From Sebastes aleutianus (Eukaryota; Chordata; Actinopteri; Perciformes; Sebastidae), in assembly GCA_916700875.1 (NCBI GenBank), contig CAKAKS010000066.1, positions 14,814,361 to 14,878,360 on the forward strand: a stretch of 64,000 nt of DNA. Reading direction: 5' to 3'. A model generated the notes under the pieces. That model did not search any database and was not told where the DNA came from. It was given only the letters and a program-made list of their open reading frames with translations. The translations under genes and the position numbers were made by a program. This document shows positions 24,231 to 38,200 of this stretch, piece by piece; the stretch's first letter is position 1; each line of letters opens with the position of its first letter.

Positions 24231-27076
24231 TTAGTTTTCACCCCCACAGAGAGCGAGCAGAATCTTCTCATAGTCTCCTTTAGTGTCATCCTGAAAGAAA
24301 GAAAAGACAGTGTGTAAATTAAATTTGAATACAAACTTTACATTGTCTCCCATTGTCAATTTTGTGAATTGTCATGTGTATAATAACAAAAACCTGACCA
24401 ATTCTGACATTTAGGATGCATTTATTGTCATTATCAGAGGTCAGATGTTTGCTCACCAGAATATCCCGGTAGACTGTTGTGCCGTAGGTTTTCTTGTACT
24501 CATCCTTGATCCGTTTCATGTCGATTTCAGAGCGGCTAACCATGATGCGGGTCAGGAGGTGTTTGCGGGGATTTTTACCCTGATGGGCAGAAAAGAGTCA
24601 GTCAGGGAAGGCCTTGGCCAGCAGGCACAGTATCCTGCATGCATTTAAAACTATTTTGTGAATAGTAGCCTACACATACTGTACCTTCATGGCCAAGGAG
24701 AGCTTCTCAGCGAAGAATGCAGGCCTGCTTCCAGCACACTTCACTGGGGTTATTTGAAAAAAAAAAAGAAAAACGGGTCAAGCTTAAATCGAGTCTGTGC
24801 ATAAATCACTGCATAAATGATGAGGTAATAAAGTTAGAGACAAGGGTTGTGCCTTTACCTACTGCCATGAGACAACTTTCAATATCCCCCTTCATCTCCA
24901 GGTCGATAACTTTGGCCATGTCCACTTTGCTGTACTTTGAGTACCTTTCAAACACTGAAGGAGAGGACGCAGTGGAAGAGTGTTAGATCTGACAGGAACA
25001 AACAGTAAATAAAACTGATTTTACTGAACAGGAGAGGTAGCCAGCTAACCTTTACGGAGATGAGGGGCGCTCCTGCCGGTGAGGATCTCAATGAAGACGG
25101 TGGCGTTTGTGCCTTTCCTCCCCTCCCCGGCCTCGTACAGAGCCCTGGCATCGCTGTCAACCATCTGCTCACAAACTCCTTCAGTCCTGCTGGCCTGTGA
25201 TAAAGACAAGCAGAGTGAATTCAGTGCTGTACAAAGTTGTGATATATCAAACGAATCTCTTCAAAATGACTGCTTTACCTATTCTAGATAATATAAGGTG
25301 ATGCGGAAATGCAGTAAAAACGGTCAGGAACATTCCTTTACCCCCAAATTCACTCTTCTCACGATTTATAGATAAGGCTTATTGTGAATTGGGTCGAGAT
25401 TTGTCATTTCTAAAAAGTGGGAAACCAGACAAAAAGTTTGGGAACCACTGCAATAGACAGTAGAAGGTGTCTGCAGATGGATAGTGGCGGGTTGTTTTGT
25501 TCAGTAATAGTAACTATTTGAGTTGACAGTAAACTCAAATATTTACCGGTATATACGAGTGTCTCCTGATTGCCTGCAGCTACCAACATCTCTGAAACTG
25601 CTCATTCCCGAGACAAACCTCAAAATTTTAGATCAGTCATGCAAGTGCAACTTACAAAAGCACCCAAAGGTACTAAAATCACTCGCTCCAAGCCCCATTG
25701 TTGCTTCAAACCGAAATATTTCTAAGGATTTACTGCAAATGTACAGCTGTGCAAGTCTGATTGATGATGGAATTGTGTGTATGAAATTAATTGTCATAGG
25801 CAGCATCTTTGTACCATAAAATATGTGCTGGTTGTTAGAATTATTGGTATTTCTTTCAGTCTTAACATTTCAAATCACATAATTTTCTAAATTTTTTTTG
25901 CATGAAAACTAAATAGAAAGTGGTAAAGGCAACAGAAACATGAGGTTAATGTTGCTTAATAAATAATACTATTATTCTATAGATAGTGAAGACAATTAAC
26001 AGGCCTTAAAATACAGAGATTAATTGACCCAGCAGGCTGTTAACGCAGATATTCTGCTGCGTATTTCCATCAAATTTTCATCATTTTATCCAACTTTTAA
26101 AATAAGATGAATGTTCACCATATTGAGTTTGTACTGTACATTTGCCCTTTGTAAGATGTCCAAATATAAATCCATAAAAGGCCCAATTGGTCACTCATGT
26201 TGTGTTAGCACGTGCATGTGTATCGAGGGAGTGAGTTTGTTTATTTTTTTTTACAAACCACTGTCATCGTTGCAGCTACAGGGTGTGCTATGTTGCCTCA
26301 CAACTTAAAGCATCCTGGTGCTGCTGTGAATGAATAGATGTCTGTGCTACATGGGTCTGCAAAATCCTGTCGCAAGTCTTCAAAATCCTGTTACATGTCT
26401 TCAAAATCCTGTTAAAAGAACAGCATGAAACACACACCACAAGACAGAAAGCAAGTGTGTGGACACTGACGTACCTTGCAGAGTTCAAGGAGAGCAGCCC
26501 TGAAATCTCCACTGGTGTCACTCTTGATGTCAGCCTCCAGATCCTTCTTGTAATCTTGATGAAGAAATCACAACATTAACATTGAGGATAAAAAATGATG
26601 CCAAAAATGTGAAAATTGGGTTTCACCAAGCGTTGTTGTTTTTTTTTTTTTTTTTTTTTTTTTACGTTTAAACCTTCTCCTGTATTCCAAAGGTTGTAAT
26701 TGTGATTTTCCACAAACACAAGCTTGGTGAAACTGAAGATTGTTGCTTCAAATTCGTCGACACTCACCTTGCTTGTAGGCTTTCTTTATGTCAAGGATTT
26801 CGTTGTTGTTCCTGGAGGCCAAAATCTCTATAAGGATGTCCTCCTCTGTGCCCAGACCCTGAGAAGGGGATGCATGCAACGATAGATTGATACAGAGAAA
26901 GATTCTTCACCGGCACAATTCAAACAAAACACACCTTTTACTCTCCCGTTAGGAAAACAATACATGAATATGTGGAAGTGGGTGGATGTCATTATGCGCC
27001 AAAAATAACACATGATGGTGAAGCCAAAGCATTCGCCTCAAATGAGCAGTCATTTAGATATTTATATGTAAGTGAG

Positions 27077-27111
<35 letters not shown>

Positions 27112-28641
27112 CTTCATGGCCAGTTTCAGCTGTTGGGCATCGTACTGGGCCGGTGTTTTCAGCAGAGCCAACACCACATCCTCCAGATCTCCCTTCAGAG
27201 CGTTCTTCAGCGCTGATTCCAGAGGCTGCGAGAGGACAACCGATGAGCAAATACTGTACAGTGTTGTGTGTTTACTTTGGAACAAAATCTACGTTCTTCC
27301 TGTCTTTGTTTAATTCTAATTACCTTGCCGCTGGCTTGCTGGTAAGCCTCTTTGATCTGCTGCCTCTGCTCGTTGCTCCTCTTCACCAGAATTTCAATGA
27401 TGGTGTTCTCATCCACACCTGCACAAAGGACATGTTGTTAAGTTAAATCATCATTTACTACCTCTGGATCTGTACGACAGGGACGAATATATAATTCAGT
27501 GAAGATTTTAGTCAAAACTTTCTACCAGAAACAATTCCACTGTGAGTAATGGTGCATGATGGCCAGCAGATGGTGTTAACGTTCTTACAACAAAAGGCCA
27601 GCATGACACACTTGCTAGCAGAGACACATTGTGTAAAGCAAAGACATGTTCACACACGCTCCAAAGCTTCCCTGTGTGGATTTGAAAAAGTTCACCTTTT
27701 GCCTTGATGGCTTTATCCAGGACTGCTGCATCTCCACTGGCGCTGAAATTGGGAGCTGCGGTCACCGTTCCCTCTTTCTTGAGGTCCTGAGAGACACAAC
27801 ACAGATTATTGTGTGTTTGGTAAATATACTTGAGCTCTCCCCCAGTGGTGGTGTGCATGAGATCGGTTGCAAACGTGCATTTTCCAAATTCCTTAGGTGC
27901 AAACGTGCTCTTTAAAAAACACGTAAAATCACAGCTTTTTCTCCCCTCACACATTGTTTCCACATTAAGACACACAAAACACATACAAAAAGAGAAATGT
28001 GGCAGGTTTTATGACCCCTGTGAACACGTCCTTGGCCGTCTCGACCCCTACACCTCCATGCCTACAAAGACCATGACGATGTCCTTTAAAATGTCTGCAC
28101 ACACCCCTGTTGGACTGAGCTGAACAATAACAGGAGAGTCGGAGAGATCATGCAGGATAGCCTCATGCAACCCAGCTTGTAGTTCACTTTAAGGAAGCAG
28201 GGAAAGCAGAAGTAGCATTTCGTTCTGTTTGCAGAGTTTATAAAGGGAGGGGCGCAGATTCCTGCCACAATGACTCACACTCACAGGACTTAGAATGACC
28301 ATCTTTCCCATTGCATATAATCTTTACAGTGCATGCTCCCTTTCAATCTAATAATACATCATTTCTTATCTTTCTGCTGGGCTCCACTCCTTTTTCCTTC
28401 CACCTTTAAACTTCCCACTCATTCCTTCCTTCCTTTGCCCTCGCTGTACTCTACACTCCACTCTTTTCTTCACTCTCAACTCTGCCTGATAAAAATTTTC
28501 CACCCTAACATACCACAGGAAGAGAAAAAAAAAAGGGGTTGTTGGCCTGAGCAACTGGAACAGAACCACAGAGTTACGTACTGAGTCATCAGGCATGCCC
28601 ATATAGACAGTCTGCTGCATGAAGGCACTGATGAAAGACAT
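24231..28641 (-). CDS. anxa1a: Annexin A1-like calcium-dependent phospholipid-binding protein
   Basis: Complete coding join on the minus strand: 28641-28582, 27786-27696, 27418-27324, 27225-27112, 26858-26768, 26554-26475, 25194-25050, 24954-24859, 24743-24685, 24579-24457, 24290-24231; 1014 nt, 337 residues plus TAA, the usual annexin A1 length. All phases agree. A short amphipathic N-terminus (MSFISAFMQQ) precedes four annexin repeats, beginning near KAIKAKGVDENT, MKGLGTEEDI, EAGEGRKGTNA and AMKGKNPRKH. Blocks such as VVLALLKTPAQ, SDTSGDFR, KPAFFAEKL-like RPAFFAEKL, IMVSRSEIDM and the C-terminal CGGEN identify annexin A1 rather than A2 or A5. Annexins bind acidic membranes in the presence of calcium; A1 has roles in membrane repair and resolution of inflammation. 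Repeat II keeps the GxGT calcium loop, but repeat IV reads GKNP in its place. The a/b paralogue suffix is uncertain. The ATG lies 21 bases inside an exon preceded by a CTGCAG acceptor, implying a 5' noncoding exon. Confidence 0.93.
27080..27109. repeat. (TG)n microsatellite abutting an annexin splice donor
   Basis: Fifteen TG dinucleotides (CA on the transcribed strand). The repeat begins at intron position +3 of the annexin exon that ends at 27112. Confidence 0.95.
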
Positions 28642-29225
28642 GGTGGTGCTGCTGGAGTCTGTCTGCAGGGGGAACAGAGAAGACAAGATGTGATCAAACA
28701 AAGTCCACTGATCATGTTACAGATAGTATTCAAAGAAGAAATCATCACTCTTTTTATTGGGTGTGTTGGGTAAAGTTCTTAAACTTTGTTAGTAGAAGAA
28801 GGAAAGAACTGTTTGTTTTTCCTTCATCTACTCCTGGAGAGCACAAGCCTCTGCATATTTACTGGAGGTTTATGTTATGTGGTTTTCCATAATGACAAGC
28901 ATACATGTGGCCACACCCACACTCAACTCTAATAGGGATTTACACTATAGCCTATACTGTAGACTAGACTAGTCTCCTTTAATGTGCTTTAATATTAATA
29001 CTGAGAGACTAATTAAACCAGCTCAACACTTCCTGAGTCAAATTTGTAAATCCGAAAAAAAATTATCTCTGCTCTTTTCCCCCAACCACACCCTCATAGG
29101 TCGCATCAATACCTTGAAGGAGAGCAGATATAAAGGCATCACATCTGGAACCAAACTTCAGGATACTCTCAAACTCACAGCTGGAGGACAGATTTAAGAT
29201 TTTAAAACAAAGGAAAGTGTCTTAC

Positions 29226-29275
29226 CGTGTGGTTTTAGAGGAAAGAAGTTAGTCTCAATGGATCCAGGGGCGTTG
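29226..29275 (-). other. anxa1a: Probable 5' noncoding exon of the annexin gene
   Basis: A GTAAG donor (plus-strand complement at 29221-29225) follows a short stretch located about 25-30 bases downstream of a TATA-like box on the minus strand. The first coding exon begins with a CAG acceptor at 28663-28664, so it needs an upstream noncoding exon, and this is the best candidate. The exact transcription start is inferred from TATA spacing only. Confidence 0.5.
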
Positions 29276-29292
29276 TAGCGACACAGAGAGAG

Positions 29293-29300
29293 TATTTATA
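29293..29300 (-). promoter_or_regulatory. TATA box of annexin gene
   Basis: On the minus strand this reads TATAAATA, placed about 30 bases before the presumed first noncoding annexin exon. It is the only strong TATA-like octamer in the 150 bases upstream of that exon. Confidence 0.5.
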
Positions 29301-32188
29301 CACTGATAAACCCCACCTAGTAACTGGTCCAGCCCATACTCCCCCCTCCACAGCTGCTATTGGACTGAACCGCTGTCTGAGCGTCGTGCGTAAAAACTAG
29401 GAACAGTCTCTCCAGCTCATTCAACACAGTCATGCTGCTGCACTGTAAACAATTGCTGTTAATTTACAGCAGGAAAAAACATCACTTTACTGCTGATCAA
29501 CTGTCTAAAGTATCATCAGTAACAGTTTCATGCAGTATTTTTTTAATTCTGGGACCTGATCTGCACATGTGAGGCTTGTACATGATTGGAAAATCAGTGA
29601 ATTAGCTCTGTTCTTCACTCACATGTTGTTATGGTTTGCATTCTGTGCTCCATATATAAACGCATGATCTGTGATTTTGTTGTTTCTTCTAATATTTTTT
29701 AGTTTGAATTTTACATTGGAAAGTAATGAATACAGACTTTCCTGCAAGTAAATATTTATAATTTTTTTTCTGACTGAACACTTTTAGCACATAGTTGTTG
29801 CTCTATCACTCAGTATCTGTGGCCTATTAGCTTCTATTTCTACACTGAGCAACACTTTGTGTGTGTGGTGTTCAGGGCTCTATATGGATACATATGCATG
29901 TTTATTTTCATCTCGTAATGTCTTCACTGTTGTAATCCCTAGTGTGTCCCTAGCATATAGAGTTTGTTGTTATTGCTGTGTCCTTTGCGAGAAGACAGAA
30001 TGACCCTCCTGTTGTTATCTCTCCTCTATCAGGAGGTCACTTTAAACCTCATCAGATGAAGCCAAACCTCACTGTGTGTTGATCTGTGGAGCCCCTGATC
30101 TACGTCCCTGATCCCTAGACATGACAGTACTTGTAGGAACGACTGTGCAAAGACCACCTTGACATTCCTCAACAACAGTCTGCCAATAGTGTGATGAGGT
30201 AATGAGTTTCGTTAAAAGGTGGGGCGTATTGTCATGGCAGCAGAGTCTGGGCCTGAGGCTACCTGCATCTTACGTGTCTCAGCAGAGGCTAACGCTTTCA
30301 AACAGCAGCAGATAATGACACATTTGAATGAAAATTGCATCATTTGAGCATTTGAGTCATACTTTATCAGCATATTATGTGGGAGGCTAAACAATCAAGA
30401 CTTCACAGGCCCTTGATGACGTCCATAAAAAACATCGGTCATACATATTAAATTATTTTCCTGCTGGGATCAGCATATGAGTGTGATTAATGGCAATTAT
30501 TTTCATTTGTTGAAGTTTCCGTATTTGACAAAGTGACATTGTGTCCATATAGGGGAATATGGTCAGGGCAGAGTTTGGATCGTGAAAACAGAAGGACGGG
30601 GTAAAGCTGTGTTTTCATTAAAGTGGCATCATGGGTGGATTTATCTTTAAGTACTACAAGGTGTGTTAAACAGATGCACACACTGTGGTCCAAATGGTCT
30701 AATGGTCTAAAAAAAGAAAGGAAGTCCTCATACAGCTTGGCCAAGAGCAACAGGACACGATACAATACCATCAATCAGTAGCAGGAATGGCCATGAAATT
30801 GATTTTATTCCACACATTCTTCTTTAGGTGGTAAACTGTATGGACACAGTAGCAAACAGTGGTGGAAGAAGATCATTTACTTAACTAAAAGTACCAATAC
30901 AACAATGTAGAAATACTCCACCACAAGTAAAAATCCTGCATTCAAAATCCTAATTAAGTAAAAACACAGAACAATGATTTACTTTAAGAAGTGCAAGTAA
31001 AAGTAGTTGTTCTGCTGTAAAATGTCCCATGTGACTGATATATGATCCATCGAACGCTATAGCTGCTCGAGGTGGAGCTAGTTTTAACTGGTTAAACTGG
31101 TTAACACTGATTATACGATTATAAATTTGTACTTAAATGTACTTGAGGTGGATTCGACTACTGGCAGCAAATATATCTATAAACCAGAACGTCTAATGTT
31201 CTCTTCATCACAACAAACCTGCATGAAGATAATTTCCTGATACTCTTCAGTGCAGTTCACCTGGTGACCTATTTGACCTTTATTCCCCTCCCTATTCCCT
31301 TAAACCCAAACAGGTGAGGAAAGTGTGCAGGTCTCCAGGAAAACAAACAGAAACAAGAGAAGCGAGTGTGTATATGAACTATATGTGTCTGTGAGTGTGA
31401 GACAGCATCCAGTTACAATCTGTATCTTACACACAGGAAACCTGAGGACTGTTTGGGGCATCTTTTTACCAGCGGGCTGTGTGGGGTTTAAGCCAGTACC
31501 TGGTGAAACTTCATCTCTGCAGGTTTAATATTTAAAGACTGTTGAGAGTTCGGTTCCCCTAAGAGGACAAGATCGACCGTCCTGGTCAGCATAGCAGCAC
31601 TCAAACTGCACTGAATCACACTGAAGGGATCCGATCTACCCTCAGACCAGGTAGTCCTCCTTTTATCATCAATCCGTCTTTATTCTTTTTTAAGTTTTGT
31701 CATGTTTTCTACTCTCTTGAATGTTACTATGTTTTCTGATTAATTCATATGCATATTTTGGATTTTGTACGTCAGTTTCATGGAGATCATGTTGCAATTC
31801 ATAAATTTTAGTTTTCTGTAAATTCAAATCACTTTATTTAGTGAAAGAACTGGCACTGTGCCAGTTCCTGCCAAGTGAGATGTAGGATTTGTTCCTAAAT
31901 AGCACCGTGAAATTGAAAAAGAAAATAGACAAAAAAATCAAACTTTGTGATTTTCCATTTTTCCTGTTGAGAAGCTTGTAGTTTATAGTAGCTTGGAGAG
32001 GCTGATGAAAGGATTACACTCCCTGAGCGAATCTGCTGTGTGAGCTTATTGACATCTGCAAATAGTTTGGGGGGTTGAACAAAAGTTCATTAAAATATTT
32101 TGGGATTTTCAATTGCATATAAATTAAAATGTGCCATCTTTCTGGGCTTTTCAGGCTTTAAAATGATTTTAACCCTCTTTTCTCTGCA
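29301..32188. other. Intergenic stretch between annexin and kinesin genes
   Basis: No exon with acceptable splice sites and conserved content was found apart from the dispersed repeat at 30859. A short segment ending at a GTAGTC donor near 31651 could be the noncoding first exon of the kinesin gene, since its first coding exon has an acceptor. This is only a guess. Confidence 0.4.
30859..31155. repeat. Interspersed repeat with CAGTGGTGGAAGAAG end
   Basis: It starts AGTGGTGGAAGAAGATCATTTACTTAACTAAAAGTACCAATAC-type sequence (shared prefix only) and runs to GTACTTAAATGTACTTGA. Its AAGTACAAG-like composition matches a family I recognise as frequent in fish genomes. No clear target duplication seen. 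Confidence 0.5.
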
Positions 32189-32278
32189 GATTTTGGACTA
32201 ATCCAGTTGCATATTCTCACCTACAAAGACCAAAAAAAGAACAAAAGTAGTGACAGCCAGCTCAGTTATATACACACA

Positions 32279-35200
32279 ATGTACCAGGACTCTTCTGGAG
32301 CGGAGAATGGATCTTACTCACTGACCTTCTTAGGAAAGAAAGTAGGGAGACATCACTCTGTGGCCCCTGCAGGCAAACAACGTGAGTGTAAAACAAACAC
32401 ACAAACAACTAATAAACTACTAAGCAAAGCCTTATGTTCATCTGCATGGTGCTAATGACATTATTGATATCAGATATCAGATTATATGTTGTAGAAGAAG
32501 CTGTTCTGACTGATAAATGCGTTGCAGGTATGCGGGTGTAGTCAGACGAGGTTTAAATATTTCAGCTGCTTGGCTGCCTCCGTTGTGAAGCAGTGGAGCA
32601 GTCAGTGTATCAGAAGAAACACACCGTTCCTGGCAGGGTCCCGTTGGAGATTTGGACATGAAAGCCAGAAGGGTCCACTATAGTACCAGACTTGCAAGCA
32701 CACATGCTAACAGGACAGCATATATGCACACCTTTCTTTACTGTCAGTAGGAAAACAGCTGGTGTCACTCTGGCTGTTGCAGATGCCAAAATGTGCAGAG
32801 GTCTGTGGGTTGGTATAGATATATAAAGACTGGCCTCATGCCCGTATTATGTCACTGTAGGCTCCACCATCTTCTGTCCAGATGTTTTTGGTTATCTGAA
32901 AGATTTACTGTAGTTCTCCTGGTGTAGCTTCTTTTTAGCATTTCATCTTAACTGGTCACCTTCATCTACTTCCATCCATACAATCTAGCATTTAGCACCT
33001 TTAATGTACATCAAGAGTTTGTCTTTTTATTTGGAATCCAGGAGTAACAATTAAAACCCGGCCCCTCAGTCCTTTGTGTGTCAGCAATTTTTGCATATCT
33101 AAATTCATCTAAATTTCCTTCATGTTAATTTTTTCTCAGGCGCCTGGGAGACAACTAACCGGTCTACCTGCCCTGAGGACCCTGTGTTGTCCTCACGGCC
33201 TGGACGGGTCCCTGTCACAGCGCAGGTGCTGGGGGATTTACCGGGCAGCGTACCAGAGCTGAAGGATGAGAGGCCATGTCCAATAATTCACAACACACAG
33301 TTTGACCAGTACGAGGACAACACAGCAGGTCAGACCAGTAGACAACGCCCACTCTCATCCCACACATGCAGTCACTGTAGACGCTAGTAACCTTTAACCT
33401 TTGCACTTTAACCCCTAACCAAATGCAAACCAAACAGATAACCAGAGTGTTTTTTATCCCACCAACTTGCCTCTGTAATTCCTGATACACTTTCTGTTTC
33501 TCTACTAAAAGGTGGTTCTGGCAAGAAAGTAGCAGCATGACGGCAAGCCCACATTCCTGTATGAGGAAACACAGAGGGTAGAGGGTGGGACGGGAATGTA
33601 ACAGACAAAGAGATGAAATATTCAGAGGCTATTTTATGGAATGTGTCAATATTTCAGATAAACCTGGCCACGCTGAAGGATTAACCTGAAAATAAAAATA
33701 AACAGGGACTAACTACTGATTAATACAAAATGAATACAATTATTGAAATGACCTACATTTTGAGTGCAATATTCAGAAATGTAAACAGAAAATAAACAGC
33801 ATGCTAATCACTCATAAGGATGTAAAACATGTTTTAAATATAAATAAAATGTAAATGGTTTCAATGAGATTTATGTGTTTTATTTCCCAACAAAACGGCG
33901 TCCATGTAAAAATCATAAATGCATTATAAACAAATAAACAGTTTTCATCGGAAACCTGGCAAGGTATCACGTTGAAGGACTTTATTTTGATGTTTGAATG
34001 TTGTAATTGGTTTGTTTGATTTGCTCACTTTTGAGATTCATTGGTTAAAATCAGAACATAAACAGGTTTGAGCACAGTTACTGTACACACTCACACAGAG
34101 AGCTGGTTTATGAGCTCCAGCGTTTGGCATTCATCTGTTCAGTATTATGATCATGTAATTGAGTATTTGAAGTACTCATCAGTTAAATGGCTGGAAGATA
34201 ATTCTCTGGATTTTTGGAATTCTTTTTTTTTTTTTTTTAATCTTTTAATTATATTTTCTATTAAACAACATGAAATATGAAATATCACACCTTGTTGGAA
34301 AGGGATAAAATCTACCAATAATCATTTAAATGTGTTTGTAATTATAATGATTTAAGTTGCAACTGTATTAATAATGGGGGTGTGGTGCAATTTTAAAATG
34401 TGATATCAGAGAGCACATTCACTGCATTGCAACATAATTAGGCAATAGAAGAATATGTGACAAGACTAGCTGTTACTCTCCTCTTCTTTCCCTTGCCTTT
34501 TACTCCACTCCCCGAGCTGTTTCCAACTGCCCCCCAACAATTTGTTTCATTGTTCAAGCTGTCATTCATCACAAAACTCTGTGGACGAAGAGGTGGGCCG
34601 CATTCAGACGCTGGATCGACCACAGGAAACACCCCGGACAAGAGGTCAACCAAGGTGCTGTAAAAGGATGAAGAAACGTGTGGAGGAGGAGGAGGGGTGC
34701 TAGTGGAGAGGGATGATGATGATGACGGGGTTAGGTGGGGAGGTGAGAAAGATAGGCCTTCTGCAGGTTAAGGGTGCAAGAAAATATTGAAAATATCACA
34801 ATATTGTGTTTTGTGATACTGTATCGAATCTCAAAAACACTATCGATTTTAATAATGTAAAGAATTATTTCATTTGCAAAGAGATGCACCCTCTCAGTGT
34901 ATGTGTCCTCTCAAAGTAGTGCTATGATGTTGAATGTTACAGGGACTATGATAAATGCAAATGCAGATCCCACTGTTCTGATTGCCTAAAAAAAGTCAAC
35001 TTTTTTTGCTCAGATTTTATACATATGGCGGTGCATTCTTTATAAAACTGTTTTCCTAAAATTAGATTTTAAAAATTGCAATATATCGCCATGCTTACAA
35101 TACCACAATATATCGCAATATATTGAATCGTAAACACCTGTATCATGATACGTATCGTATCGCCAGATTCTTGCCAATACATAGCCCTATTGCAGGTATA

Positions 35201-38200
35201 TAGAAGCTGTGGAGGTCAGAGATGTAAAGCCTGCTGCTATACTGACTATCACGGTAACTTTATAATAAGGGTACACATCATATACATTAACTAATGTATG
35301 ATTCGTGATGATTGAATGCAGGATTTATCATGAATTCCTGTTGCTTATCATTAACAAACGACCAAGTCACTATGACTTTAAGTGATTAGTTCATAACAAG
35401 TGAGGAATGTTAATGCACAGATACTTCATACATTAAGTGATATGCGACCAAATTAAAAATCCGAAGCAATTTTTTAAGAAAAAAAAAATCAAACTGGTCG
35501 TCAGATGCAAACATGTTTCTGCATGACCCAATGCTATTTATGCCACATTTACAACCTACAGGGTGAAACATGAGTTGTTGTTGTTGTTGAAAGAAATGGA
35601 CTTCAGCACAGTGGATAATGATGCACTCAAAATAAAATCATCTATCAGGTACCGACTGACAAAGTAGAGGAGAAAGGGCTGGAAAAAAAAACCCTAATGC
35701 TTCTATGAGGACAGGCACTGTTCTGCTTTCAGAGGGGCCGAGCTAATGGGTCTAAAATGAACTTTGATGTAACTGGAATCCAGCTAATTTACTTGATGAT
35801 CGATTAAAGAGTGAACTAATCACTTAAAGTCATAGTAACTTGAAACTTTGATCCTTCGGTGAGAAACACAAAATCGTGATAAATCCTGAATTGATACATG
35901 CATTAGTATTAGTTAAGCATACATGATTTGTACCCTTATTAGGTACAAAGTGATAGCGATGACTGTCATTTTGCACGCATTCACTGGACTGAATGGTGAT
36001 TTACGGCATGTTACTTTTGTAGGCTCATCAGAATCGCAGCTGTCAGACAGTAGCGATGCAGATCAGCCGACAGAAGCTGAGAGGCCAAGAGATGTCAAGA
36101 TCTACATCCCCTACGAGTCAGCCGAGCTCTGCGTCACTCAGGTAAAAGAACGAGCATCATCGCTGGAAAGCGGCACAGAACAAGAACTGTGTCTCCTACA
36201 GCAATGTGTTCATATTCAGGATAGAATCAGTTTTATAGTCTATGACTCCAAACTCACGATGACACTGATTTTTTTTGTTAAGACATGTGACTTAGAGCTT
36301 GTGTCCAGTCGTTCAGTGAGAGGCCATGCAGACACACAATGAAGTTACTGTCAGACACTGTGTTGTGTTCTTCCTCACACTCACATGGCTGCCCTGATGA
36401 TGCTGCTGGTGCAGCCCTGGAAGGCATTCGATCAGTATTGGCAACCATGGTTACTATTGTATATATTGTATGTCAGGTGTTTCTACTATATAACCCAAAA
36501 CAGATAGCCGAGGACATGGAAGCAATGAAGAGAAGACACCTGGAAATGGTGCATGAGCTGGAGGAGAGCTTTCAGGTCACAGCACGAGAGAACCAGGTGA
36601 GGGGTTTATGTCTGTGAGAAAGAGCACCAACACATAACTGTGATACAAATGTTATTGTGTGATCAGGAGTGGACCGTGCAGAGGATCAGATATCATCACC
36701 AGAACAAGCTGAACACCCTGAGGAGAATCCTGGACCTCTACCAAGAGAAGGTGGAGAAGAAGAACGCCGACTGGGAGAGGAGAGTCTCGGTCAGTGACGG
36801 TCATGAGTCAGCCCCATCTCCGTCTCTATTATTTCAATCAAACTAACTCCCTTTCCTATTTCCTCCTTTATTATCTGACTCACTCCCCTGCACAACTCCT
36901 GCAGCTCTCTTGTGGCACATATTGTTCTCACTGCTGGGACAGCGCCAAAATAGGGTCAAACTCTGTGATCTCTACTTCAAAGTTAATCAATCATGTTGGT
37001 GCACATGCTACAGGCCATATAGCTGAAACATTAAACATCTTTATGTATTTATTAATGTATTTCTCTTCTTGTCTGGTCCATTTCCTAAAGGCCATGACTG
37101 CACAGAACGAGCAGCTGCTGGAGGAGCAGAGAGCTGAGAGGAGGAGGAGTAAAGAGGAGGCCCTGCAGTGGCACAGAGAGAAGGTTGCATAGGAAGCTGG
37201 CAGGCCTCATAAACCCCTATGAGTTCCTCTGAACTGGGGCACACCCTTGTGGTCATATTTGAGTATAACAGGCAACTTTAAAAAAAAAAATATTACGTAA
37301 TTATGGAACCAACTTTGTCCTTCTTTTAGAGCAAAATGCTGGAACTGTTCTCCAACAGGCTGGATGTCCTGCACAGCCACCAGGCCTCCAGTGAGTCTGC
37401 ATGCATTTATTGATATGTATGCCGGGAAAATCACTGACAATTGCATATAACACCATTATTAACACCCTGTGATACTGACTAGCACTGCAGGAGCTGCAAA
37501 TGGCCAGAAAGGAAGTAGGGAAAGTCCAAGAAATGTTGACGGTATCAGCACAAGAGCAGCAGGAAGCTGCGATGGAAAGTGAAAGCTCAGAGAACAAAGA
37601 ACATCCAGCTCAACAACAGACTGCGGTGGGTTTGAAGTAGTTACCATGGCAGTCTGCTGCTCATATCTGAAGTGCATGATGTAGAACAACACATTCTCAT
37701 CCCAACTCGTCACATACCGCCACTTCGTCACGCTTCTTGGCATCACTTTATTTTCGGCATCAAAACCACTATAGTTACCCTTGACATCACTTCAGGATTA
37801 GGCAACAAAACCACTATAGTTAGGTTTAGGAAAGAAATACATGGTTGGGTTTAAAACTACTACGTTTGTACAGTGAAAATGACGCTGAACGTTGTAAACA
37901 CGGAACACAAACGGTCAGCTGATTGTAACGTGACACACAGAACACAAACGAACAGCACACTAACGGCGTACTTTCTCTCAATGTTTACGGTTACCACGGA
38001 TGGGTTTACATTATAGTTAATGGAACGCCCAGTGCATTTCATACCGGTGCTAAAGGGTGCAGTGCGCGGCAGTACCGAACGCCGACGGCCATGACAAAGC
38101 CTCCGTATTTAACGCTCTAGGAATGAGAACAGGCTGTGTAGAAAAGGTCACATTACAAAGACAGGGAAACAATCTTATATAACCAAATTATACATGTGTG

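Noticed and set aside
33510..33540. Short GGSGKKVAA segment after an AG, as an alternative kinesin last exon
   Set aside because: Too short to judge, and the preceding exon splices in phase to 36023 with clearly continuous protein.
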